From Streptomyces sp. BK340 (lineage in GTDB: Bacteria > Actinomycetota > Actinomycetes > Streptomycetales > Streptomycetaceae), in NCBI RefSeq assembly GCF_007827595.1, contig NZ_VISR01000012.1:62001-126000 (forward strand): a stretch of 64,000 nt of DNA, in the 5' to 3' direction. The notes beneath the pieces are model-generated. The model was not told where the DNA came from and did no database searches. It saw only the letters and a list, made by a program, of their open reading frames with translations. The translations under genes were made by a program, and so were the position numbers. This document shows, piece after piece, positions 7,918 to 16,013 of this stretch; the first letter of the stretch is position 1; each line of letters opens with the position of its first letter.

Positions 7918-8553
7918 CTACCGGTGCAGGGCCCGCCTGCACCGCCGCGCCCCCGCGGCGACCATCACCAGCACGGCGAGCACCACGGCCGCCTCCGCGG
8001 CCCGCTTGGCCACCGGTACCGCGGCCGCTCGCAGAAGGTCGAGCGGCTCGGCCGCCTCCTCCTCGGCGGACGGCTCCGGTTGCTCGTCGATGCCGGTGAT
8101 CTGCGGGGGGCGCTCGGTCAGCCGCTCGGCGAGGCATGCCGCGAACTGGCCCACCAGACGGTCCCCCACCTCCGACAGGAGGCCGCGGCCGAACTGCGCG
8201 GGGCGCCCGGTCACCGTCAGATCGGTCCGCACCGACACCGCCGTAGCGCCGTCGCGTCCGCTCAGCGCGCCGGTGACCGTCGCCCGGGCCGTGCCCTGCC
8301 CCCGGGTCTCCCGGCCGCTCGCCACGAGCACCATCCGGTGCGCCGCCTCGTCCTGCTCCTCGAAGACCGCGGTGCCCCGGTAGGTCAGGGTGACCGGGCC
8401 GACCTTGACCTTCACCGAGCCGGTCACGGTCGTGCCGTCGTACTCCTCCACCACGGCGCCCGGCAGACATGGCGCGACGCGTTCGATGTCGAGGAGCGCG
8501 CGCCAGGCGTCGTCGACCGCGACCGGGACGGTGAACTCGTGGTGCAGCTCCAT
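7918..8553 (-). CDS. CoxG-like SRPBCC protein with C-terminal membrane anchor
   Basis: A 211-residue protein whose first 145 residues match the CoxG/SRPBCC fold (FTVPVAVDDAWRALLDIERVAPCLPGA is the signature start). CoxG-like proteins accompany CO-dehydrogenase-type molybdenum hydroxylases; in carboxydotrophs CoxG is linked to anchoring the enzyme at the membrane. A hydrophobic stretch near residues 185-203 followed by RRCRR could be that anchor. The ATG at 8553 has a GAGGAGGAA ribosome-binding site. It is the last gene of the cox operon, just after xdhC. Confidence 0.85.
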   Translation of the reverse strand: MELHHEFTVPVAVDDAWRALLDIERVAPCLPGAVVEEYDGTTVTGSVKVKVGPVTLTYRGTAVFEEQDEAAHRMVLVASGRETRGQGTARATVTGALSGRDGATAVSVRTDLTVTGRPAQFGRGLLSEVGDRLVGQFAACLAERLTERPPQITGIDEQPEPSAEEEAAEPLDLLRAAAVPVAKRAAEAAVVLAVLVMVAAGARRCRRALHR

Positions 8554-8569
8554 GACTTCCTCCTCGCAC

Positions 8570-9676
8570 TCAGGCTGTGGCACGTGGGTGGATGGCCCCC
8601 GCGGTCGTGGTCAGGGGCGAGCCGCTGCCGCCCCAGCGCAGGGCGACGATCTCGGCGGCGACGGACACGGCGACCTCCTCGGGCGTACGGGCGCCGAGGT
8701 CGAGCCCGAGCGGCGAGCGCAGCCGGGACAGCTCGGCCTCGGTGAGACCGGCCTCGGTCAGCCGGGCGCGCCGTTCGTCGTGGGTACGGCGGCTGCCCAT
8801 CGCCCCGATGTAGGCGGCCGGCCGGCGCAGCGCCTCCTCCAGCAGCGGCACGTCGAACTTCGGGTCGTGGGTGAGGACGCAGATCACCGTGCGCTCGTCG
8901 GTCTCGGTACTCGCGAGGTAGCGGTGCGGCCATTCGACGACGACCTCCACGCCCGCCGGGAAGCGCTTGGGCGTGGCGAAGACCGGGCGGGCGTCGCACA
9001 CGGTGACCCGGTAGCCGAGGAAGTCGCCGATGCGGGCCACCGAGGCCGCGTAGTCGATCGCGCCGAAGACCAGCATGCGCGGCGGTGGTGCGAACGACTG
9101 CAGGAACACGGTGACGGCGTCCTCGCGGCGCTCGCCGTGCGGCCCGTAGTGCCTGAGCGCCGAGGCGCCGAGGGCGAGTTCGCCGCGCGCGTCGGCGGTG
9201 ACCGCGACGTCGAGCCCGGCCGTGCCGAGCGTGCCGGCCTCGGTGCCCGGCCAGACGGCCAGCGTGGCCCCGCGCGGGGCGGGCCCGTCGACCACCGTGG
9301 CGACGGTCACGGGCTCACCCGCGGCGACGGACGTGGCGACCGCCCCGAACGCCGGGTCGGTCGCGGACGTCACGGGCCGTACCAGCAGGGTGATCTCGCC
9401 GCCGCAGGTGAGCCCGACCGCGAACGCGTCCTCGTCGCTGTACCCGAAGGTCTCCAGCCGGGCCTCGCCGCTCGCCACCACCTCCTGCGCGAGCTCGAAC
9501 ACAGCCCCTTCCACGCAGCCCCCGGACACGCTTCCCACGACCTCGTCGTCCGCGCCCACCGCCATGGCGGCGCCGGGTCCGCGCGGCGCGCTGCGGCTGA
9601 CCGCGACGACCGTCGCCAGACCGAACGGGATCCGGGCCGCGTACCAGCGCTCCAGCGCCGGCAGAATCTCACGCAC
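8570..9676 (-). CDS. XdhC/CoxF-family molybdenum cofactor insertion protein
   Basis: A 368-residue XdhC-type protein. The N-terminal part carries SVSGGCVEGAVF, the conserved XdhC loop, and the C-terminal part is a Rossmann-like domain (PPRMLVFGAIDYAASVARIGDFLGY) ending in AAYIGAMGSRRTHDERR. Family members bind and sulfurate or insert the Moco (usually the cytosine dinucleotide form) into molybdenum hydroxylases. Its place between the VWA gene and the coxG-like gene fits maturation of the coxSLM product. It overlaps the VWA gene end by eight bases. Confidence 0.9.
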   Translation of the reverse strand: MREILPALERWYAARIPFGLATVVAVSRSAPRGPGAAMAVGADDEVVGSVSGGCVEGAVFELAQEVVASGEARLETFGYSDEDAFAVGLTCGGEITLLVRPVTSATDPAFGAVATSVAAGEPVTVATVVDGPAPRGATLAVWPGTEAGTLGTAGLDVAVTADARGELALGASALRHYGPHGERREDAVTVFLQSFAPPPRMLVFGAIDYAASVARIGDFLGYRVTVCDARPVFATPKRFPAGVEVVVEWPHRYLASTETDERTVICVLTHDPKFDVPLLEEALRRPAAYIGAMGSRRTHDERRARLTEAGLTEAELSRLRSPLGLDLGARTPEEVAVSVAAEIVALRWGGSGSPLTTTAGAIHPRATA

Positions 9677-10994
9677 GCTCCGCTCCTCTCACCCGGACCA
9701 CCGGGACCCTCTCGGCCTCCGCCCCGCGCACCACCGCGGCCAGCCGCTCCAGCGCCGCCAGGCTGTGCCCCTCGACGAAGTCGTCCACGCTGGGCAGGGC
9801 CGCCGCCATCCCGGCCGCGAGGGGCGCGTAACCCGGGCGTGCCTTGCGCGGGTTCGCCCAGACCACCCGGTGCGCCAGTCCGTGCAGACGGCGCATCTGT
9901 GTGCCGAGCAGTTCCGGGTCGTCGCGCTCCCAGCCGTCCGAGAGCAGGACGACGACCGCGCCGCGCGCCATGCCGCGCTGTCCCCAGCGGTTGAGGAACT
10001 CGCGCAGCAGCTCGCCCAGCCGGGTGCCGCCGCGCCAGTCGGGGACGGCCTGCGCCAGCGCGGCCATCGCCAGGTCCGGGTCGCGGTGCGAGAGTTCCCG
10101 GGTCACCCGGGTCAGCCGGGTGCCGATCGTGAACACCTCCGTGCGGCCCCCGCGCACAGCCGCGTGCGCGAACCTGAGGAGCGCATCGGCGTACGGCGCC
10201 ATCGACCCGCTCACGTCGACGAGCAGCACGATCCGGCGGGGCCGCTGCACGCGCGCGTGCCGCCGCAGACGGGCCGGCTCACCGCCCCGCCGCAGCAGCT
10301 CCCGTACGGTGCGGCGCGGGTCGACGGCCCCGCGCCGGGCCGGCCGCCGCCGCGCGGAGCGACGGGTCTGCCCGGACAGTGCGAACGCTGCCAGCAGCCG
10401 GTTGAGCTGGGCGCGCTCGGCCGCGTCCAGCTCGCCGACGTCGCGGTGCCGCAGCACCTCGGTGGCACTGGCGAGCGCCGCCGTCGGCGGCCCGGAAGGC
10501 TCGCTCTCGTCCGGGGCACGGCCGCCGGCGGGCGCGTCCCGCACGACGAGCCGCAGCCGGGGCGGGGGAGCGTGCCGCACCGCCTGCCGGGCGGGCTCGT
10601 CCGAGGGCCCGAAGTAGGCGGCGAACACCCGCTCGTAGCGCTCCAGGTCGTCGTGGCCGCCGCACAGTGTCGCCCGCCCCGCCCCGTACACGTCGGCCCG
10701 CACGTCGGGCCGCAGCACGTCCACGGCACGCAGGAAGGCGTACGCCCGCTCGGTGCTCGCGTCGACCCCGGCGGCCCGCAGCGCCCGCACGAACCCGAGC
10801 AGCACGGCATCCGCCCCTACCGCGCCGCCCGGCACATCCGCCGGTCGGCCCGAGGGCCGGTCTCCGGCACCGGAGGGTCCGCTCGTGCGGTACGTCGGCG
10901 GACCGGCGAGGGCCACGTCTTCCGGCCCGTCCCAAGGCCGGTCTCCGCCCCCGGTCCCCGAAGCCCCCTTCCGCCCGCGTCCCGGTCCGGCCAT
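9669..10994 (-). CDS. VWA-domain protein (CoxE-like)
   Basis: A 441-residue protein with a CoxE/DUF58-type von Willebrand A domain in its C-terminal half. The MIDAS motif DVSGSM is followed by a threonine site (GGTRLGELL) and a conserved DGW. CoxE works with the MoxR-type ATPase CoxD to activate the Mo-Cu or Mo centre. The N-terminal 60 residues are a low-complexity Gly/Pro/Arg tail. I chose ATG 10994, with GGGGGA ten bases upstream; a GTG at 11003 overlapping the ATPase stop (GTGA) is an alternative. Confidence 0.87.
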   Translation of the reverse strand: MAGPGRGRKGASGTGGGDRPWDGPEDVALAGPPTYRTSGPSGAGDRPSGRPADVPGGAVGADAVLLGFVRALRAAGVDASTERAYAFLRAVDVLRPDVRADVYGAGRATLCGGHDDLERYERVFAAYFGPSDEPARQAVRHAPPPRLRLVVRDAPAGGRAPDESEPSGPPTAALASATEVLRHRDVGELDAAERAQLNRLLAAFALSGQTRRSARRRPARRGAVDPRRTVRELLRRGGEPARLRRHARVQRPRRIVLLVDVSGSMAPYADALLRFAHAAVRGGRTEVFTIGTRLTRVTRELSHRDPDLAMAALAQAVPDWRGGTRLGELLREFLNRWGQRGMARGAVVVLLSDGWERDDPELLGTQMRRLHGLAHRVVWANPRKARPGYAPLAAGMAAALPSVDDFVEGHSLAALERLAAVVRGAEAERVPVVRVRGAERA

Positions 10995-10999
10995 GGCGA

Positions 11000-11875
11000 T
11001 CACGTCCCCCGTGCCGCCAGGACCGCCGTGAGATCGAGCGTCCGCGCCCGGTCCACGTCCTCCCGGTACTTCAGCGCCGAGCCCAGCGTCGCCACGGCCA
11101 GTTCCGCGTCCACCTCGTTCGCGCCCAGCGCGTCGAGGGCCTCGGCCCAGTCGATCGTCTCGGCCACCCCGGGCGGCTTGAGCAGGTCCGCGCCCCGCAG
11201 CGCCTGGACCAGCGCGGTGACCTGCTCGGCCAGCCGTGCCGACACCTGCGGCAACCGGGTGCGCACGATGGCCAGTTCGCGGGCGAAGGAGGGATGGTCG
11301 AACCAGTGGTAGAGGCACCGCCGTTTCAGAGCGTCGTGCACCTCCCGGGTCCGGTTCGAGGTCAGCACGACCACCGGCGGCTCCTCGGCCCGCAGGGTGC
11401 CCAGCTCCGGGATCGTGACGGAGTACTCGGAGAGCAGCTCCAGCAGGAACGCCTCGAACTCGTCGTCGGCCCGGTCGATCTCGTCGACCAGCAGCACCGA
11501 CGGCTGCGTCTGCAACGCCAGCAGCAGCGGCCGGGCGATGAGGAAGCGCCGGTCGTACAGCTCGCTCTCCAGGCGGTCGGCGTCCTGCACGCCGGCCGCC
11601 TCGGCGGCCCTCAGGTGCAGCAGCTGGCGCGGGAAGTCCCAGTCGTACAGGGCCTGGGAGGCGTCGATGCCCTCGTGGCACTGCAGGCGGATCAGCGGCG
11701 CGCCGAGCGCCTCGGCCAGGGCGGTCGCGAGCGCGGTCTTGCCCACGCCCGCGTCGCCCTCGCAGAAGAGCGGCCGGTGCAGCCTCAGTGCCAGGAAGCA
11801 GGTGACGCCCAGCCCTTCGTCGACGAGGTACCCCGTCTCCTCCAGGCGGGCCCGCACCTGCTCCGGGTCGTCCAT
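11000..11875 (-). CDS. MoxR-family AAA+ ATPase (CoxD-like)
   Basis: A 291-residue AAA+ protein: Walker A GDAGVGKTALA near residue 40, Walker B LLLVDEIDR near 130, sensor LTSNRTR and an arginine-rich sensor-2 region (KRRCLYHWFDHP). MoxR ATPases pair with VWA proteins as chaperones. Here, next to coxM and the coxE-like gene, it most likely remodels the molybdenum hydroxylase active site (CoxD role in Oligotropha). It starts 15 bases after the coxM stop. Confidence 0.9.
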   Translation of the reverse strand: MDDPEQVRARLEETGYLVDEGLGVTCFLALRLHRPLFCEGDAGVGKTALATALAEALGAPLIRLQCHEGIDASQALYDWDFPRQLLHLRAAEAAGVQDADRLESELYDRRFLIARPLLLALQTQPSVLLVDEIDRADDEFEAFLLELLSEYSVTIPELGTLRAEEPPVVVLTSNRTREVHDALKRRCLYHWFDHPSFARELAIVRTRLPQVSARLAEQVTALVQALRGADLLKPPGVAETIDWAEALDALGANEVDAELAVATLGSALKYREDVDRARTLDLTAVLAARGT

Positions 11876-11890
11876 CCGGGTGATCGGCGC

Positions 11891-12745
11891 TCACCCCATT
11901 CCGCCGGCGGTCAGCACCGCCCGCCTGGTCAGCACTCGCGCGAGGTGCTCCCGGTACTCGGGCGAGGCCGACAGGTCCTGCGCCGGCCGGGTGCCCTCGG
12001 CAGCCGCCCCGGCGGCCCGTGCCACGGCCTCGGGACCGTCGGCACCGGACAGCGCCTCCTCGGCCGCCGTGGCCCGCAGCGGGGTGGCGCCCATGTTGGT
12101 CAGTCCGATGCGCGCCTCGGCGATCCGTCCGTCGTCGCGCCGTACGAGCGCGGCGACGCCGACGATGGCCCAGGACTGAGCCACCGCGTGGAACTTCTCG
12201 TAGTGGAAGCTCCAGCCGTCCGCCTTCGGGATCCGCACCTCCACCAGCAGCTCGTCGGGCGCGAGCGCCGACTGGAGATAGTCGACGAAGAACTCCCGGG
12301 CCGGCATCGTGCGCCGGCCGCCCGGCCCGGCGACGACCATTTCGGCGTCCAGGGCCAGGGCCACGGCGGGCAGGTCGCCTGCCGGGTCGGCGTGCGCGAG
12401 CGAGCCGCCGAGGGTGCCCCGGTGCCGTACGGCCGGATCGGCCACCGTGGCCGTCGCCTCGGCCAGCAGACCGGCGTACCGGCGCACCAGCGGGTCGTGG
12501 ACCACCTCGTGGTGCGTGGTCATCGAGCCGATGACCAGGGCGTCACCGTCTTCGCGGACCCCGCGCAGTTCGGGGATCCGGCCGACGTCCACGACCAGCT
12601 CCGGAAAGGCGAGCCGCAGCCGCAGCAAGGGCAGCAGGCTCTGCCCGCCGGCCAGCACCTTCGCCTCGTCGCCCGCGTCGGCGAGCGCGTGCACCGCCTC
12701 GTCGACGCTGGTCGGACGGGTGTACTCGAACGCGGGAGGAATCAT
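11891..12745 (-). CDS. coxM: FAD-binding (medium) subunit of a CO-dehydrogenase-like molybdenum hydroxylase
   Basis: A 284-residue flavoprotein subunit. The FAD-binding motifs AGGQSLLP near residue 33 and TLGGSLAHADPAGD near 113 are intact, followed by the CO_deh_flav C-terminal domain. It transfers electrons from the iron-sulfur subunit to an external acceptor. The start ATG overlaps the coxL stop in an ATGA junction. The order S-L-M is the one I associate with form II enzymes (form I is M-S-L), in agreement with the coxL active site. Confidence 0.92.
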   Translation of the reverse strand: MIPPAFEYTRPTSVDEAVHALADAGDEAKVLAGGQSLLPLLRLRLAFPELVVDVGRIPELRGVREDGDALVIGSMTTHHEVVHDPLVRRYAGLLAEATATVADPAVRHRGTLGGSLAHADPAGDLPAVALALDAEMVVAGPGGRRTMPAREFFVDYLQSALAPDELLVEVRIPKADGWSFHYEKFHAVAQSWAIVGVAALVRRDDGRIAEARIGLTNMGATPLRATAAEEALSGADGPEAVARAAGAAAEGTRPAQDLSASPEYREHLARVLTRRAVLTAGGMG

Positions 12746-15237
12746 GCCGAACCTTCCGTCCCCGGCTGACCCGACCGACCGGGCTCGCCGTACTGACCGA
12801 TGTCCCCTGCCTGAGCCGCCTGCCCGGACTGCCCGGACTGCGCGGGACCTGTCCCCGCGACCTCCTCGGCAGCACCGGAGCGGGCCGACCGAATGGTCTG
12901 CCACACCCGGTGGGGCGAACACGGCATCCGTACGTCCCGCACACCCAGCGGCCGCAGTGCGTCCACCACGGCGTTCACGACCGCTGGCGTCGACGCGATC
13001 GTCCCGGCCTCGCCGACCCCCTTGACCCCCATGGCGTTCGAGGACGCCGGGGTCTCCGTCCGGTCGGTCACGAACTCCGGCAGGTCCGCCGCCGACGGCA
13101 CGAGGTAGTCGGCCATGGTGCCGGAGACGAGGTTGCCCTCGTCGTCGTACACGGCCTCCTCGTACAGCGCCTGCGCGATGCCCTGCGCGAGGCCGCCGTG
13201 CACCTGTCCCTCGACGATCATCGGGTTGACGACCCGGCCGACGTCGTCGACGCAGACGTACGACCTGATCCGCGTCTGCCCGGTCTCCGTGTCGATCTCG
13301 ACCGCGCACAGGTGGGTGCCGTGCGGGTAGGAGAAGTTCTCCGGGTCGACCAGGGTCTCGGCGTTGATGGACGGCTCGACGCCGTCGGGCAGGTCGTGCG
13401 AGGTGAACGTCTCGAAGGCGATCTCCTGGATGGTCTTCTGCGCCTCCGGGGAGCCCTTCACCGAGAAGACGCCGTTCGTGAATTCCAGGTCCTGCTCGCT
13501 CGCCTCCAGCAGATGCGCGGCGACCTTCCGTGCCTTGTCGACCACCTTCGTGGCCGCCCGGTGCACGGCCTCGCCGCCGACCGCCAGCGACCGCGAGCCG
13601 TAGGTGTCCATGCCCTGCGGGGCCGCCAGGGTGTCGCCGTGCACCACCTCGACGTCGTCGAACGGCACGCCCAGCACATCGGCGGCGATCTGGCTCCAGC
13701 AGGTTTCGTGGCCCTGCCCGTGCGGGCTGGTGCCGGTGACCACCTCGACCTTGCCGGTGGGCAGCATGCGGATGCTGGCCGCCTCCCAGCCGCCGGCCCC
13801 GTACCGCAGGTCGCGCAGCACCCGGCTCGGCGCGAGCCCGCACATCTCGGTGTACGTCGACACGCCGATGCCGAGGCGTACGGGGTCGCCGCGCTCGTTG
13901 CGCTGCCGCTGCTCGGCGCGCAGCTCGTCGTACCCGAACAGGGCCAGCGCCTTCTCGGTCGCCGCCTCGTAGTTGCCGCTGTCGTAGGTCAGCCCGGCGA
14001 CCGAGGTGTACGGGAACTCCTCGTGCCGGATCCAGTTGCGGCGCCGCACCTCCACCGGGTCCAGGCCGAGTTCGGCGGCCAGCTCGTCCATGATCCGCTC
14101 GATGGCGAACGTCGCCTCCGGGCGTCCGGCGCCGCGGTAGGCGTCGGTGGGCGTGCGGGTCGTGAAGACGCCGGTGCAGTTGAACTCGTAGGCGTCCATC
14201 TTGTAGATCGCCGGGTACATGAAGGCGCCGAGGATCGGGATGCCCGGGGTGACGAGCATCAGATAGGCGCCCATGTCGGCCAGCAGGTCGACCTTCAGGC
14301 CGAGGAGCCTGCCGTCCCTGGTGGCGGCGATCTCCACGTCCTGGATCATGCCGCGGCCGTGATGGGTCGCGAGGTAGCCCTCGGAGCGGGACTCGGTCCA
14401 CTTCACCGGACGGCCGAGCTTGCGCGCGACGGCGAGCGCGAGGGCCTCCTCGCCGTACACCTGGAGCTTGGAGCCGAAGCCGCCGCCCACGTCCGGGGCG
14501 ACCACGCGCAGCTTCTGCTCGGGGATGCCGGTGACCACGGCGAGCATGATCCGCAGGATGTGCGGGATCTGGGTCGCCGAATAGACGGTGTACTCGCCGG
14601 AGGCGGCCAGCGGGGTGACGACGACCGCACGCGGCTCCATGGCGTTGGGGATGAGCCGCTGCTGGTGGTAGCGGCGCTTGAGCGTGACGTCTGCGCGCTG
14701 CCGCACCGACTCGAAGCTCTCGCCGGTGGCGAGCGGCCAGGTGTAGCAGTGGTTGGTGCCCTTGTCGGAGTGGACCAGCGGGGCGCCGTCCGCCAGGGCG
14801 GCCTCCAGGTCCAGGACCGGGGGCAGCGGGTCGTAGTCGACCTCGACGGCCTCCAGCGCGTCTGCGGCCGCGTACCGGTCGCGGGCCACCACGACCGCCA
14901 CCGGGTCACCGGCATAGCGGACCTCGTCGACGGCGACCGGCAGGTGGTCGGGGTGCACGATGTCCTCGGTCACCGGCCAGGCGCAGGGCAGGGAGCCCAT
15001 CCCGTCGGCGAGGTCGGCGCCGCTGAACGCCGCGACGACACCGGGGCGTTCCAGGGCGGGGGAGACGTCGACGCGGGTGACGCGGGCGTGCGCCATCGGG
15101 CTGCGCAGCACGGCCAGGTGCAGCAGCCCGGCGACCTGGATGTTGTCGGTCCAGTTGGTCTGGCCCGTGACCAGGTGGGCGTCCTCCTTGCGCAGCCGGG
15201 GCCGGCCCACCTCGTGTTCTACGGCCTGGCCGGTCAT
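12742..15237 (-). CDS. coxL: Large Mo-binding subunit of a form II CO-dehydrogenase-like hydroxylase
   Basis: An 831-residue xanthine-oxidase-family large subunit that binds Mo-molybdopterin cytosine dinucleotide. PDVGGGFGSK and GQGHETCWSQI mark Moco binding, and KGVGEAG near the C-terminus holds the catalytic glutamate. The active-site loop reads AYRGAGR, the form II (BMS) signature, and not the AYxCSFR loop that holds copper in proven CO dehydrogenases. CO oxidation should thus not be assumed; an aldehyde or heterocycle may be the substrate. The last 45 residues form a Gly/Gln/Ser-rich tail (AQSGQSGQAAQAG) that seems outside the fold. It overlaps coxS and coxM by ATGA junctions. Confidence 0.93.
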   Translation of the reverse strand: MTGQAVEHEVGRPRLRKEDAHLVTGQTNWTDNIQVAGLLHLAVLRSPMAHARVTRVDVSPALERPGVVAAFSGADLADGMGSLPCAWPVTEDIVHPDHLPVAVDEVRYAGDPVAVVVARDRYAAADALEAVEVDYDPLPPVLDLEAALADGAPLVHSDKGTNHCYTWPLATGESFESVRQRADVTLKRRYHQQRLIPNAMEPRAVVVTPLAASGEYTVYSATQIPHILRIMLAVVTGIPEQKLRVVAPDVGGGFGSKLQVYGEEALALAVARKLGRPVKWTESRSEGYLATHHGRGMIQDVEIAATRDGRLLGLKVDLLADMGAYLMLVTPGIPILGAFMYPAIYKMDAYEFNCTGVFTTRTPTDAYRGAGRPEATFAIERIMDELAAELGLDPVEVRRRNWIRHEEFPYTSVAGLTYDSGNYEAATEKALALFGYDELRAEQRQRNERGDPVRLGIGVSTYTEMCGLAPSRVLRDLRYGAGGWEAASIRMLPTGKVEVVTGTSPHGQGHETCWSQIAADVLGVPFDDVEVVHGDTLAAPQGMDTYGSRSLAVGGEAVHRAATKVVDKARKVAAHLLEASEQDLEFTNGVFSVKGSPEAQKTIQEIAFETFTSHDLPDGVEPSINAETLVDPENFSYPHGTHLCAVEIDTETGQTRIRSYVCVDDVGRVVNPMIVEGQVHGGLAQGIAQALYEEAVYDDEGNLVSGTMADYLVPSAADLPEFVTDRTETPASSNAMGVKGVGEAGTIASTPAVVNAVVDALRPLGVRDVRMPCSPHRVWQTIRSARSGAAEEVAGTGPAQSGQSGQAAQAGDIGQYGEPGRSGQPGTEGSA

Positions 15238-15716
15238 GCCGTGGCCTCCTCGGGGAGCTGCTGCCCGGAGGCGGCGAGCACCGCGCGGACGATGTTCTGG
15301 TAGCCGGTGCACCGGCACAGGTTGCCCTCCAGGGCCTGCCGGACCTCGTCCGCCGTGGGCTGCGGGTTCTCGCGCAGCAGATCGCGTGCCGCCATGATCA
15401 TCCCCGGGGTGCAGTAGCCGCACTGCAGAGCGTGCCGCTCGTGGAAGGCGTGCTGCAGCGCGGTCCACTCGCCGTCCTCGGCCAGCCCCTGGACGGTCGT
15501 CACCGTGCCGCCGTCCGCCTGCACGGCCAGCACCGAGCAGCTCTTGACGGTCGCCCCGTCCAGGTCGACCGTGCACGTGCCGCAGTTCGAGGTGTCGCAG
15601 CCGATCGGGGTGCCGGTCAGGCCGAGGCGGTCGCGCAGGTAGTGGGCCAGGAGCAGACGGGGTTCGACGTCGTCCTCGTACGTCGTGCCGTCCACGTTCA
15701 CCTTGATGTGGGTCAT
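15234..15716 (-). CDS. coxS: [2Fe-2S] small subunit of the molybdenum hydroxylase
   Basis: A 160-residue iron-sulfur subunit with both expected clusters: the plant-ferredoxin-type site (GCDTSNCGTCTV, with a fourth cysteine in KSC) and the helical site (QCGYCTPGMIM and LCRCTGYQNI). It carries electrons from the Mo centre in CoxL to FAD in CoxM. It is the first gene of the eight-gene operon, so the promoter lies in 15717-15966. Confidence 0.95.
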   Translation of the reverse strand: MTHIKVNVDGTTYEDDVEPRLLLAHYLRDRLGLTGTPIGCDTSNCGTCTVDLDGATVKSCSVLAVQADGGTVTTVQGLAEDGEWTALQHAFHERHALQCGYCTPGMIMAARDLLRENPQPTADEVRQALEGNLCRCTGYQNIVRAVLAASGQQLPEEATA

Positions 15717-15763
15717 GTGCCCTCCAGGCCGTGCGGGCAGGAGCGAGAATCAGCCAGATCGAC

Positions 15764-15777
15764 GTGATGTACGTCAC
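15764..15777. promoter_or_regulatory. Near-perfect palindrome GTGATGTACGTCAC upstream of coxS
   Basis: A 14-base sequence with one mismatched pair around a GTAC centre lies 48 bases upstream of coxS, in the 250-base gap between the cox operon and the ribosome-protection gene. It is a plausible binding site for a dimeric regulator of either side; no cognate regulator gene is adjacent. Confidence 0.35.
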
Positions 15778-15902
15778 TCTATGGCTGCGCCCTGGAGGCG
15801 GCGAGTGCTGCGGCGGGGGTTTGTTGAACATTAATCCAGTGCTGTCCAGTGGCCGCCCTGCTGCACTTCCCCTGACCCGGCGGCACACGGAGAGGACCAG
15901 CG

Positions 15903-16013
15903 ATGCGCACTGCGTGCATGTCCACCCAGGAAGGAATCCCACCCATGCCGAAGGACATCACGCTCAGTGCACCTGCTCAATCTCGGAATTCTCGCGCACG
16001 TAGACGCCGGTAA
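15903..16013 (+). CDS. Short ORF overlapping the start of the ribosome-protection gene (possible leader peptide)
   Basis: A 36-codon ORF that begins at ATG 15903, six bases after AGAGGA, and ends in RARRRR and TAA at 16011-16013. It has a second in-frame ATG at 15945 with an even better ribosome-binding site (GGAAGGA). It overlaps the GTG start of the downstream GTPase gene by 47 bases in a different frame, while that GTG has only a weak site of its own. The arrangement suggests translational coupling or a leader peptide. tet(M)-type resistance genes of other bacteria are known to use leader transcription attenuation, but no sequence match is claimed here. Confidence 0.4.
   Translation: MRTACMSTQEGIPPMPKDITLSAPAQSRNSRARRRR

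Noticed and set aside
12742..15942. 1066-codon frame containing coxL
   Set aside because: The part before 15237 is another frame of coxS; coxL begins at the ATGA overlap with coxS.
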